DNA of 64,000 nucleotides from contig QEKJ01000001.1 of assembly GCA_003096535.1 (NCBI GenBank), forward strand, positions 372,001-436,000, in the 5' to 3' direction. Shown here piece after piece: positions 7,353-14,432 of this stretch. The stretch comes from Agathobaculum butyriciproducens. GTDB lineage: Bacteria > Bacillota > Clostridia > Oscillospirales > Butyricicoccaceae. The position numbers and the translations under genes are program-made. The notes under the pieces were generated by a model that made no database searches, had not been told where the DNA came from, and saw only the letters and a list, made by a program, of their open reading frames with translations. The first letter of the stretch is position 1, and the number at the start of each line of letters is the position of its first letter.

Positions 7353-7847
7353 TTAGCCTTCCTCGTTGATCATCTCGCACATCGCGTCCACCATGTCCTT
7401 GCAGGGCTGGCGCAGGAACGGGCGTGCCTTTTTGTTGATCTCGTAGGTTGCATACAGCTTGCCTTCCTCGTCACGGTGCAGCACGGCTGCGATCAGCTCG
7501 GTTGCAGCGGCGATGCGGTCAGTCAGGTACGCAAGATCCACCTTTTCGCTGTCGCACACGGAAACTACCACGCGCTTTTGCGAACTGCTGGAAATCTTGG
7601 CAAGCTCGGTCGGCATTTCACGCTTGGAAGCGGTGAGCAGCACAATCTCGCTCTTGATCATGGCAGCAAGTTCGTCCTCGCAGATACGAACCTCGTCGTA
7701 GCCCTCTGCAGCCTTGCAGGCCGCCGCATTCTTCGCGGACAGGAACAGATTGCGCTGCGGTACGACCTCCTTCTCCAGGATGGCGCGGATCAGCTTCTGA
7801 AGATATTCACCTTCACCAAGCACGGAAACCAGTACATTCTGCGGCAT
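7353..7847 (-). CDS. Rossmann-like protein resembling the N-terminal domain of pyrroline-5-carboxylate reductase
   Basis: 164 residues. The order of elements follows ProC-type enzymes: VLVSVLGEGEYLQKLI (strand, loop, helix), VVPQRNLFLSAKN (second strand), then ELAAMIKSEIVLLTA and KRVVVSVCDS strands. The glycine-rich NADP loop is degenerate (GEGEY), and the C-terminal dimerisation and catalytic domain is missing. Reductase activity is therefore doubtful. The start at 7847 has AAGGAGAT 6 nt upstream; the frame runs open further upstream without a better start. It follows the SCIFF maturase gene. Function unknown. Confidence 0.45.
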   Translation of the reverse strand: MPQNVLVSVLGEGEYLQKLIRAILEKEVVPQRNLFLSAKNAAACKAAEGYDEVRICEDELAAMIKSEIVLLTASKREMPTELAKISSSSQKRVVVSVCDSEKVDLAYLTDRIAAATELIAAVLHRDEEGKLYATYEINKKARPFLRQPCKDMVDAMCEMINEEG

Positions 7848-7945
7848 AATATCATCTCCTTCACAGGGCAGTACAAATACAAGAGCAATTATACGCACAA
7901 ACAGTCCGTTTCGCAACGAATTTTACGTATTCTTTTTACAATTCA

Positions 7946-9325
7946 TCACTTCGACTGATTTGCACAAATTTTATCCATTGCCTTTAGATAAATTGCACAT
8001 TCCAGACGCTTACGCTCCATCTCGCAGCCGAGGTCGTAGGAGTCGTTCATGTCGTGGTTCATGTTGTAGTTTGCTGCCGAGCAGCCACCCGAGCAGTAGA
8101 ACTTCGCCCAGCACTTCTGGCACTTCGGACGCGAATAGATGTTCATGCCGGCAAACTTCTGCGCGATGTCCATGTTGAAGGACTGGTCGAGCACGCTGCC
8201 CTGCTTGAACTCATCCTTGCCGACAAACTGGTGGCAGGGATAGATGTCGCCGTCCGGCGTTACGGCCACATACTCGTAGCCCGCGCCGCAGCCGCGCAGA
8301 CGCTTGACAACGCACGGACCCTGATCCAGATCGACCATGAAGTGGAAGAAGGTAAACGGCTTGCCTTCCTTCTTACGCTCGAGCATGATATCGGTCAGAC
8401 GGTCGTACTCAGCCTCGATTTTGGGCAGATCGTCCTCGGTCAAGTCGTATCCGCAGCCCGGGTCAGCCGTTACCGGCTCGACGGAAAGGCGGTCAAAGCC
8501 TGCATCCGCGATGCTCAGAACGTCCTCGGCAAAGTCGAGGTTGTGCGAGGTGAACGTACCGCGTGCGTAGTAATCGAGGTTCGGGTCGCGCTCGTCCACC
8601 AGCGCCTTGAACTTGGGCACGATGGTGTCATAGCTGCCCGTACCGGCTACCGTCTTGCGGAACTCGTCGTTGACCTCACGGCGGCCGTCGAGCGACAGCA
8701 CGCAGTTGTCCATGTTCTCGTTGATGTACTTGCGCTTGTCCTCATCGAGCAGCAGACCGTTAGTAGTGATGGTGAAGCGGAACTTCTTGTTATACTTCTC
8801 CTCCAGGCTGCGGGCATAATCGACCGTCTGGGTAACGGTATCCCACGCCATGAGCGGCTCGCCGCCGAAGAAATCGACCTCGATGTTGTGACGCACGCCG
8901 GAACGCGCGATAACAAAGTCGATGGCCTTCTTGGCGATCTCGGGCGGCATGATCTTGCGGCCCTGGCCAAAGTCGCCGGTGGATGCGAAGCAGTACTTGC
9001 AGCGCAGGTTGCAGTCGTGCGCTACATGCAGGCACAGAGCCTTGACCGGTGCATTCACCGGAATGTAGCGGCTTACGTCGATGTAGTCATCCTGCGCGAA
9101 CAGCTGACCGGCCTTTTTCAGCTCGTACAGCTCGTCATATGCCTCGCGGATCTCGTCCGCGGTGTAGTCCGGCAGGGCGTCAATGATGCCCTGCGGACAG
9201 GTATCACCCATGTTTTCATCCAGCAGTCCGGACACTGCATAGCTGATATCATCGAGCAGATGTACCGCGCCCGAGTTGACATCGAGCACGAAATTCAGCC
9301 CTTTTTTCTGATAACGATGAATCAT
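7946..9325 (-). CDS. scfB: Radical SAM maturase of the SCIFF peptide
   Basis: 459-residue radical SAM enzyme that builds thioether cross-links from cysteine sulfur in the SCIFF precursor. It has an N-terminal peptide-recognition (RRE-like) segment (about 1-85). The radical SAM 4Fe-4S motif CNLRCKYC follows (about residues 104-111). A C-terminal SPASM region carries further Cys ligands (GCGAGYEYVAVTPDGDIYPC, then CQKCWAKFYCSGGC). Length and motif order match the SCIFF maturase family. The start is an ATG with an AGGAAA site. The precursor gene lies 70 bp upstream on the same strand, the usual arrangement in Clostridia. Confidence 0.96.
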   Translation of the reverse strand: MIHRYQKKGLNFVLDVNSGAVHLLDDISYAVSGLLDENMGDTCPQGIIDALPDYTADEIREAYDELYELKKAGQLFAQDDYIDVSRYIPVNAPVKALCLHVAHDCNLRCKYCFASTGDFGQGRKIMPPEIAKKAIDFVIARSGVRHNIEVDFFGGEPLMAWDTVTQTVDYARSLEEKYNKKFRFTITTNGLLLDEDKRKYINENMDNCVLSLDGRREVNDEFRKTVAGTGSYDTIVPKFKALVDERDPNLDYYARGTFTSHNLDFAEDVLSIADAGFDRLSVEPVTADPGCGYDLTEDDLPKIEAEYDRLTDIMLERKKEGKPFTFFHFMVDLDQGPCVVKRLRGCGAGYEYVAVTPDGDIYPCHQFVGKDEFKQGSVLDQSFNMDIAQKFAGMNIYSRPKCQKCWAKFYCSGGCSAANYNMNHDMNDSYDLGCEMERKRLECAIYLKAMDKICANQSK

Positions 9326-9349
9326 TTATTTTCCTCCGATATACAGGAA

Positions 9350-9375
9350 CAAGGCGCACCCGCAGGCGCGCCTTG
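9350..9375 (-). promoter_or_regulatory. Intercistronic hairpin between SCIFF precursor and maturase
   Basis: CAAGGCGC/GCGCCTTG 8-bp stem, 10-nt loop, 21 nt after the peptide stop codon, without a strong T-run. It may stabilise the short upstream message or thin out transcription into the maturase gene, giving more peptide than enzyme. Confidence 0.55.
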
Positions 9376-9395
9376 CATATTCCTTTTAAGCGTGA

Positions 9396-9539
9396 TTACT
9401 TTGCGTGCTCGCACTTCTGGTTTGCCACGGTGCAAGAGGTCTTGCATGCGGACTGGCAGGAAGTCTGGCACTCGCCGCAGCCGCCGTGTGCTGCAGTCTG
9501 CTTCAGGGTTGCAGAAGTCAGGGTAGAAATATGCTTCAT
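9396..9539 (-). CDS. scfA: SCIFF (six cysteines in forty-five) ribosomal natural product precursor
   Basis: 47-residue peptide starting MKHISTLTSATLKQ, with cysteines at 21, 24, 28, 32, 36 and 43, ending CEHAK. The six regularly spaced Cys in a Gly/Ser/Thr-rich C-terminal half are the signature of SCIFF peptides, which are nearly universal in Clostridia. They are cross-linked to sactipeptide/ranthipeptide-type thioethers. The ATG at 9539 has AGGAGG 7 nt upstream. Proposed roles of the mature product include signalling or redox functions; nothing in the sequence decides this. Confidence 0.95.
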   Translation of the reverse strand: MKHISTLTSATLKQTAAHGGCGECQTSCQSACKTSCTVANQKCEHAK

Positions 9540-9551
9540 TTGATTTCCCTC

Positions 9552-9968
9552 CTATTTTTTGATGTGGCTGTAACGCTTCTTTTTCCGCATATTGGCACCG
9601 GCGTAACCGCCCAGTGCCGAGGCGATCAACGAGCAGAGCAGGCTGATCACCGTGCGTACAAAATGAATGGATTGACCGAGCGGCAGCACCGCAACGATCA
9701 GCAGGATCAGAAAAACCGCAAAACCTGCGCCGAGCGACCAGTAAAACTGGTTTTCGCCTGCGCGCTTTGCAGCGACCAGTGCGGCAAGCGCACTGCCGAG
9801 TGCAAGGAACACCAGTGCACAAGGCGCTATTGCCCCTTCTGCCAATGTGCCGCGGTGAACGAGCACCGCACCGAGCAGCATCAGCAGCAGAGTACCGAGC
9901 AATCCGGCAAGCACCGATGGTAAAAGGATACCGACCGGCGACTGACCCTCATTGGTTTTTCTCATCAT
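9552..9968 (-). CDS. TIGR04086-family membrane protein
   Basis: 138 residues with four hydrophobic segments (about 14-37, 45-66, 75-95, 104-125) and a basic C-terminus (MRKKKRYSHIKK). Position between yajC and the SCIFF gene, size and topology fit the TIGR04086 family, a clostridial family of unknown function that co-occurs with SCIFF. It ends 12 bp before the scfA start codon, so the genes are probably co-transcribed. Confidence 0.8.
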   Translation of the reverse strand: MMRKTNEGQSPVGILLPSVLAGLLGTLLLMLLGAVLVHRGTLAEGAIAPCALVFLALGSALAALVAAKRAGENQFYWSLGAGFAVFLILLIVAVLPLGQSIHFVRTVISLLCSLIASALGGYAGANMRKKKRYSHIKK

Positions 9969-10028
9969 TTCATAGCCTCCCGCCGAATTTTATTTATATG
10001 TCATGCTATTCGGCAAGAAATGGGGTTA

Positions 10029-10382
10029 TTACTTTGCGTCCTTCTTTGCTTCCTTGGGCGCCTCGACCGTCTCGGTCGCCGGAGCCTCCTTACCGCGGAT
10101 TGCCCAGCGGTAAATCTTGAGCTTCGTGCGGTCGCTCGAAGACTCGATGACCAGAACGTCGTCCTTGATGCTGACTACGCGGCCGATAAAACCACCGATG
10201 GTGGAAATCTCATCACCGATCTCGATGGAGTTACGCATATCACGCTCCTGTTTGTCGCGCTTGCGCTGCGGACGGATCAGGAAAAAGTAGAATACAACGA
10301 TCAGAACTACAAACGGCAGAAAGTTTGCGATGATCGTGCCGTAATCCGACAGAGCCGGCATTTTATTCAATGCCATAACCAT
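10029..10382 (-). CDS. yajC: Preprotein translocase accessory subunit YajC
   Basis: 117 residues: one N-terminal membrane helix (FLPFVVLIVVFYFFLIRPQ, about 22-40) followed by the family signature RPQRKRDKQ and a small domain with GDEISTIGGFIGRVVSI. YajC associates with SecDF at the Sec translocon. The tail is Lys/Ala/Glu-rich. The start at 10382 has GGAGGT 6 nt upstream; a second in-frame ATG two codons on is less well spaced. First gene of the SCIFF operon. Confidence 0.96.
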   Translation of the reverse strand: MVMALNKMPALSDYGTIIANFLPFVVLIVVFYFFLIRPQRKRDKQERDMRNSIEIGDEISTIGGFIGRVVSIKDDVLVIESSSDRTKLKIYRWAIRGKEAPATETVEAPKEAKKDAK

Positions 10383-10423
10383 GGTTACACCTCCCTATGC
10401 AATTTGCTGTAAATACTCACTAT

Positions 10424-10452
10424 ATTATACTGGATATTCTGTCAAATTACAA
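10424..10452 (-). promoter_or_regulatory. Promoter of yajC operon
   Basis: Minus strand TTGTAA (10447-10452), 17 nt, TATAAT (10424-10429), about 40 nt upstream of the yajC start codon. Confidence 0.75.
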
Positions 10453-10462
10453 GCCTTTTTTG

Positions 10463-10534
10463 GAGGCAATACCACATAATTCAGCTGCGGCACTTTACGT
10501 AAATCGCTCTTGCTATATTATGCGGTACTGCCTC
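10463..10534. mobile_element. 72-bp MITE-like palindrome
   Basis: Terminal inverted repeats GAGGCAATACCACATAATT and ATTATGCGGTACTGCCTC. The interior contains GCAAGAGCGATTTACG (minus strand), which matches the interior of the longer element at 12111-12279. It lies between the yajC promoter and sigK. No transposase is present. Confidence 0.7.
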
Positions 10535-10564
10535 TTTATTTGTGCTACCTAAGCTATTCGCAGC

Positions 10565-10584
10565 ATAAGATAGCAGTATCTTAT
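10565..10584 (+). promoter_or_regulatory. Perfect palindrome upstream of sigK
   Basis: ATAAGATA-gcag-TATCTTAT, 8-bp arms, ending 7 nt before the GAGGTG Shine-Dalgarno of sigK. It could be an operator or an mRNA hairpin that limits ribosome access. Confidence 0.5.
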
Positions 10585-10602
10585 CGAAACGAGGTGCTGA
10601 CC

Positions 10603-11310
10603 ATGCTTTTCCCTGCTTTATTTGCGCTCGGCGGCGCATTTTTCTTCTTTGTGCTGCGTGTACAGGGCGCGGACGGGTCGTTTCCCAAGCCGCTCACGCC
10701 CGATGAGGAGGCGGTTCTGCTGCGCCGCATGCAGCAGGACGGGGACGCCGAGGCACGGGAAAAGCTGATCGAGCACAATCTCAGACTGGTAGCACATATT
10801 GTAAAAAAGTATTACGCCGTAAGTACGGAGCAGGACGATCTGCTGTCCATCGGCACGATCGGGCTAATTAAAGCCGTGAACACCTTTAAGGCGGATAAGA
10901 ATATCCGGCTGGCGACATACGCCTCCAAATGCATCCAGAACGAGCTGCTGATGTATTTTCGGCAGAAGCGCAAGAGTGCAGGCGAGCTTTCGCTCTCGGA
11001 CACGCTCGAGTCGGACGGTGACGGCAATGCGCTTGCCCTGCAGGATATTATCTGCTGCGAAGACAGCGGTCTTTCCGCCGTTGAGGAGCAGGACCGGTAC
11101 CATGCCATGCACCGCGCGCTGGCAGGCTGTCTCTCTCCGCGTGAACGCGAGATCATCCGCCTGCGGTACGGCATCGGTCTGGCATCTCCCCTGCCGCAGC
11201 GTGAGATTGCCGCGCGGCTGGGTATTTCGCGCAGCTATGTTTCGCGCATTGAAAAGCGTGCGCTCGAAAAGCTGCGGGAGGCTCTCGAACGCGAGGGACG
11301 GCCGCCGTAA
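10603..11310 (+). CDS. sigK: Sporulation RNA polymerase sigma factor SigK
   Basis: 235-residue sigma factor for late mother-cell sporulation genes. A hydrophobic leader (LFPALFALGGAFFFFVLRV) is followed by FPKPLTPDEE, as in pro-SigK, which is processed at the membrane. Region 2 reads KLIEHNLRLVAHIVKKYY, DLLSIGTIGLIKAVNTF and ATYASKCIQNEIL-like sequence. Region 4 has PQREIAARLGISRSYVSRIEKRAL, typical of SigK/SigE. The start at 10603 follows GAGGTG; the open frame further upstream runs through the MITE. The gene is continuous here, unlike species where a skin element interrupts it. Confidence 0.92.
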   Translation: MLFPALFALGGAFFFFVLRVQGADGSFPKPLTPDEEAVLLRRMQQDGDAEAREKLIEHNLRLVAHIVKKYYAVSTEQDDLLSIGTIGLIKAVNTFKADKNIRLATYASKCIQNELLMYFRQKRKSAGELSLSDTLESDGDGNALALQDIICCEDSGLSAVEEQDRYHAMHRALAGCLSPREREIIRLRYGIGLASPLPQREIAARLGISRSYVSRIEKRALEKLREALEREGRPP

Positions 11311-11363
11311 AAGCGACGGTTGTCCCCTTCCGAAAAAAATTTTTATTTTTTTTGAAAAAAGGG

Positions 11364-11392
11364 TTGACGAATCCCGGATTCTGATATATACT
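11364..11392 (+). promoter_or_regulatory. Promoter of tRNA-Gln
   Basis: TTGACG (11364-11369), 17 nt, TATACT (11387-11392), about 50 bp upstream of the tRNA. Confidence 0.85.
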
Positions 11393-11443
11393 AAACAAGT
11401 CGTCAGCGATGAGTCATCAAAACGACAGCAAAACTTAACAAAT

Positions 11444-11517
11444 AGCCGAATTGTGTAAAGGTAGCACGACAGACTCTGACTCTGTTTGTGAGGGTTCGAA
11501 TCCTTCTTCGGCTGCCA
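11444..11517 (+). tRNA. tRNA-Gln (anticodon CTG)
   Basis: The acceptor stem AGCCGAA pairs with TTCGGCT. The D-arm has AAAGGTA, the anticodon stem is ACAGA/TCTGT with loop CTCTGAC (anticodon CTG, reading CAG), and the T-arm contains GGTTCGAATCC. CCA is encoded at 11515-11517. It has its own promoter and is followed by a strong terminator. Confidence 0.96.
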
Positions 11518-11519
11518 CC

Positions 11520-11557
11520 AAAAACCGTCTTTTCTTTGAAAAGACGGTTTTTCTTTT
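11520..11557 (+). terminator. Terminator of tRNA-Gln
   Basis: AAAACCGTCTTTTC/GAAAAGACGGTTTT hairpin with a 3-4-nt loop and a T-rich 3' side (TTTTTCTTTT). Confidence 0.9.
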
Positions 11558-11587
11558 GCCTTTTCGTGGTTTTCCTGTGACGGCTAT

Positions 11588-11616
11588 TTGACAGACGGTC
11601 TCTCTCCCGATATACT
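11588..11616 (+). promoter_or_regulatory. Promoter of zinc-ribbon protein gene
   Basis: Consensus-like TTGACA (11588-11593), 17 nt, TATACT (11611-11616), about 27 nt before the start codon. Confidence 0.85.
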
Positions 11617-11642
11617 AAAGTATATGTAAAGGAGCGATTACC

Positions 11643-12107
11643 ATGTTTTGCATGAACTGCGGCACGCAGCTGCCGGACGGCGCAAAATTCTGCATGAACT
11701 GCGGTACAAAGGTCGGTGAGGTCGGCGCAGGTGCTGTCCCCTCCGGCAAAAAATATCCCTCGTACGCGATGCTGTATCCGAACAGCATGGCTTATCTCGA
11801 GTCCCCTGCCTATCAGCGCGAGCGCGGTCTGATGAAGCAGTCCGAGCTTGGCGCGACACCGTATGCGGGCTTTGATTTTACCAACTATGTTTCTCTGGAC
11901 GACGGCACGTTGGTTGGCTTTGTGTTCGGGCACACCGCGCGTTACCGCGCTGCCGAGGACTTCGGCTACAATCTCTATCGCCTGAATCCGGACGGCACAG
12001 CTGTTTTTCTGAACGCCGGCTGCAAACGCGGCGGCACCGAGCTGTATGTGCAGGACGGAAAAGCGCACTGGACGGTGAATGGAGAAACGTTTTCCGCATC
12101 TATTTGA
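11643..12107 (+). CDS. Zinc-ribbon domain protein of unknown function
   Basis: 154 residues. The N-terminal double CxxC zinc ribbon (FCMNCGTQLPDGAKFCMNCG, residues 2-21) is a widespread module. It is followed by a Gly/Pro linker and a roughly 100-residue beta-rich domain (ASPAYQRERG-like start, TARYRAAEDFGYNLYRLNPDGT, then WTVNGETF) that I do not recognise. No signal peptide or membrane segment. Clear AAAGGAG site and its own promoter. Monocistronic: a MITE and a terminator follow. Confidence 0.8.
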   Translation: MFCMNCGTQLPDGAKFCMNCGTKVGEVGAGAVPSGKKYPSYAMLYPNSMAYLESPAYQRERGLMKQSELGATPYAGFDFTNYVSLDDGTLVGFVFGHTARYRAAEDFGYNLYRLNPDGTAVFLNAGCKRGGTELYVQDGKAHWTVNGETFSASI

Positions 12108-12110
12108 GCA

Positions 12111-12279
12111 TTAAGGCAATACCGCATAATTGAACAAGAGTGATTTGCGAGTAAATTTTGCGTACTGACGAGGCACAGTTTTGCGGTAATACTTGATGTA
12201 TTACCGTGAAACTGCAACAAAGTCAGGACACAAAATTTCCGCAAAGCACCGCCGCTTTAATTGTGCGGTGTTGCCTTAA
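12111..12279. mobile_element. 169-bp MITE-like element
   Basis: Terminal inverted repeats TTAAGGCAATACCGCATAAT and TTGTGCGGTGTTGCCTTAA, with an internal GCGGTAATAC/GTATTACCG hairpin. TTAA stands at both ends. Same family as 10463-10534; the shared interior is CAAGAG-GATTT-CG. No coding capacity. Confidence 0.75.
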
Positions 12280-12309
12280 GGCACCTGGTATCAGGTGCTT
12301 TTATTTTTG
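12280..12309 (+). terminator. Intrinsic terminator
   Basis: GCACCTG-gtat-CAGGTGC stem followed by TTTTATTTTT. It closes the zinc-ribbon transcription unit just upstream of the MerR-type promoter. Confidence 0.85.
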
Positions 12310-12330
12310 CATAATTTTTCGTAAAACCGC

Positions 12331-12361
12331 TTGACTTGGAGCACACTCCAAGTGATAGAGT
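12331..12361 (+). promoter_or_regulatory. MerR-family-type promoter/operator (19-bp spacer)
   Basis: TTGACT (12331-12336) and TAGAGT (12356-12361) are separated by 19 bp, the over-long spacer typical of MerR-regulated promoters. Centred in the spacer is the perfect palindrome ACTTGGAG-caca-CTCCAAGT (12334-12353). CTTGGAG-N4-CTCCAAG half-sites are typical of aldehyde-responsive MerR proteins (NmlR/AdhR type). The regulator gene is not in the window. Confidence 0.85.
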
Positions 12362-12392
12362 GAGTTTAGAAAAAATATTCAGGAGGAAAACT

Positions 12393-14147
12393 ATGTATAT
12401 CGAGAACATCAACGGTCCCGCTGACGTGAAGAAGCTGAACATTAAGCAGATGACCGTGCTTGCGTCCGAAATACGTGATGCACTGCTGACCAAGCTGAGC
12501 CGTCACGGCGGCCATTTCGGTCCGAATTTTGGCATGATAGAGGCAACCATCGCACTGCACTATGTATTCGAGTCCCCGAAGGATAAGTTTGTATTCGATG
12601 TTTCCCACCAGTCCTATCCGCACAAGATGCTGACCGGTCGCAAAGACGCTTTTCTCTACGAGGAGCACTACGACGACGTTTCCGGCTACAGTAACCCGCA
12701 CGAGAGCGAGCACGACCATTTCACCATCGGTCACACCTCCACCTCGGTCAGTCTGGCCTGCGGTCTGGCCAAGGGCCGCGACCTCAAGGGTGAGGACGGC
12801 AACGTGGTTGCTATCATCGGCGACGGTTCGCTCAGCGGCGGCGAAGCGCTCGAAGCACTCAACTATGCGGCAGAGCTGGACGGAAACCTGATCATCCTTG
12901 TCAACGACAACGATATGTCCATCGCGGAGAATCATGGCGGTCTGTATCAGAACCTGCGCCTGCTGCGCGAGACGGGCGGCAAGGCCGAGTGCAACCTGTT
13001 CCGTGCGATGGGTCTGGATTACCGCTTTGTAGCCGACGGCAACGATATTGCTTCGCTGATCGAGGCATTTAAGACCGTAAAGGACAGCACGCAGCCGGTT
13101 GTTGTGCACATCGTCACCCAGAAGGGCAAGGGCTACGCGCCTGCCGAGCAGCACAAGGAGGCATGGCACTACTGTGCGCCGTTCCATCCGGAGACCGGCG
13201 AGCCGCTGATGGACATGAGCGGCGAGTGCTATGAGAGCATTACGCTCGACTTTATGATGAAGAAGATGCAGGCTGACCCGTCTGTGTGCATGATCACCTC
13301 GGGTACGCCGACCGTACTTGGCTTCACCGAGGAGATGCGTAAGAAGGCCGGCAGCCAGTTCATCGACGTAGGCATTGCCGAGGAGAACGCGGTTGCACTG
13401 GCGTCCGGTATCGCAGCAAACGGCGGCAAGCCGGTCTACGGCGTGTACAGCACGTTCATTCAGCGCGCTTATGACCAGATTTCGCAGGACCTGTGCATCA
13501 ACAGCAACGCAGCTACCATTATCGTTGCGTGGGGCTCGGTTTACGGCATGAACGATGTAACGCATCTCGGTCTGTACGACATTCCGATGCTGGCGAACAT
13601 CCCCAATCTGGTTTATCTGGCGCCGACTACCAAGGAAGAATATCTGGCAATACTCGACTGGAGCATTGAGCAGAACGAGCATCCGGTCGTTATCCGCATG
13701 CCGGGCGGCGCACTGGTTTCGGACGGAAAGGCTGTTACCAAAGACTTCGGCAGGCTGAACACCTACGAGGTTAAGGAGAAGGGTGCCCGGGTTGCCGTGA
13801 TCGGTCTGGGTTCGTTCTACCCGCTCGGCGAGCAGGCGGCGGCGCTCATCAAGGAAAAGACCGGCGTACAGCCGACTCTTATCAACCCGTACTATATCAC
13901 CGGCGTGGATACTGACCTGCTCGAGAGCCTCAAGGCGGAGCACGATGTGGTCATCACCCTCGAGGACGGCGTACTCGACGGCGGCTTCGGAGAGAAGATC
14001 GCGCGTTTCTACGGTGACTCCGACGTTAAGGTGCTGAACTTTGGTCTCAAGAAGGAGTTCCTCGACCGCTATGACGTAGACGAGGTATTGAAGGACAATC
14101 ACCTCACCGCAGAGCAGATTGCAGAGGATGTGGAGAAGGTTCTCTAA
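12393..14147 (+). CDS. Thiamine-diphosphate transketolase-type enzyme, DXS-like
   Basis: 584 residues with the complete DXS/transketolase architecture. The ThDP domain has GDGSLSGGEALEAL and then VNDNDMSIAENHGG. The PYR domain carries DVGIAEENAVALASGIAANG (glutamate that activates ThDP). A C-terminal domain follows. It resembles 1-deoxy-D-xylulose-5-phosphate synthase most, but it is shorter, and some clostridia carry such a second copy. It could therefore make DXP or act on other ketol donors. The start at 12393 follows AGGAGG. The only visible promoter is the MerR-type one, so induction by aldehydes or a related stress is a reasonable inference. Confidence 0.8.
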   Translation: MYIENINGPADVKKLNIKQMTVLASEIRDALLTKLSRHGGHFGPNFGMIEATIALHYVFESPKDKFVFDVSHQSYPHKMLTGRKDAFLYEEHYDDVSGYSNPHESEHDHFTIGHTSTSVSLACGLAKGRDLKGEDGNVVAIIGDGSLSGGEALEALNYAAELDGNLIILVNDNDMSIAENHGGLYQNLRLLRETGGKAECNLFRAMGLDYRFVADGNDIASLIEAFKTVKDSTQPVVVHIVTQKGKGYAPAEQHKEAWHYCAPFHPETGEPLMDMSGECYESITLDFMMKKMQADPSVCMITSGTPTVLGFTEEMRKKAGSQFIDVGIAEENAVALASGIAANGGKPVYGVYSTFIQRAYDQISQDLCINSNAATIIVAWGSVYGMNDVTHLGLYDIPMLANIPNLVYLAPTTKEEYLAILDWSIEQNEHPVVIRMPGGALVSDGKAVTKDFGRLNTYEVKEKGARVAVIGLGSFYPLGEQAAALIKEKTGVQPTLINPYYITGVDTDLLESLKAEHDVVITLEDGVLDGGFGEKIARFYGDSDVKVLNFGLKKEFLDRYDVDEVLKDNHLTAEQIAEDVEKVL

Positions 14148-14151
14148 AAAT

Positions 14152-14407
14152 CGCGCGTATGCGCGCATAAAATAGCATTTGCCTTGCAAATGCAAGGAAA
14201 CCGGGGACATGCGCCACGCAGCGCGGCCAAAAAAAGCCGCGCAAGGATAGCGTTCGGTTTTTTACATCTGGAGGGAGAAAGTTTCTGAATAGGAACTTTC
14301 GGACGACTTTGGAACGGCCCACGGTCCGTTCCTGCTTGTCGGCGGAACCGTAGTTCCGCGACAGCCCAAACACGAAAGGCTTCGGAGCAATGCTCCGAAG
14401 CCTTTCG
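14152..14407 (+). repeat. Hairpin-string element, copy 1
   Basis: Consecutive hairpins: CGCGCG/CGCGC, an ATAAAATA linker, CATTTGC/GCAAATG, a GCGCGGC-A7-GCCGCGC hairpin, GAAAGTTTC/GGAACTTTC (14277-14300), GGAACGG/CCGTTCC, GCGGAAC-cgta-GTTCCGC, and a perfect 16-bp stem at 14372-14406. It fills the interval between the DXS-like gene and ppdK. The central part is nearly identical, inverted, to 19052-19254. The last hairpin may also terminate transcription. Confidence 0.75.
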
Positions 14408-14432
14408 CGCTGTATGTCAAGTTTGGGGAGGT

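Noticed and set aside
12336..12392. Start of the DXS-like gene at 12336
   Set aside because: The extra 19 codons run through the MerR-type operator and -10 box; AGGAGG precedes 12393.
12366..14210. Long minus-strand open frame (614 codons) opposite the DXS-like gene
   Set aside because: It mirrors the codon pattern of the DXS-like enzyme, lacks a ribosome-binding site, and has no recognisable motifs.
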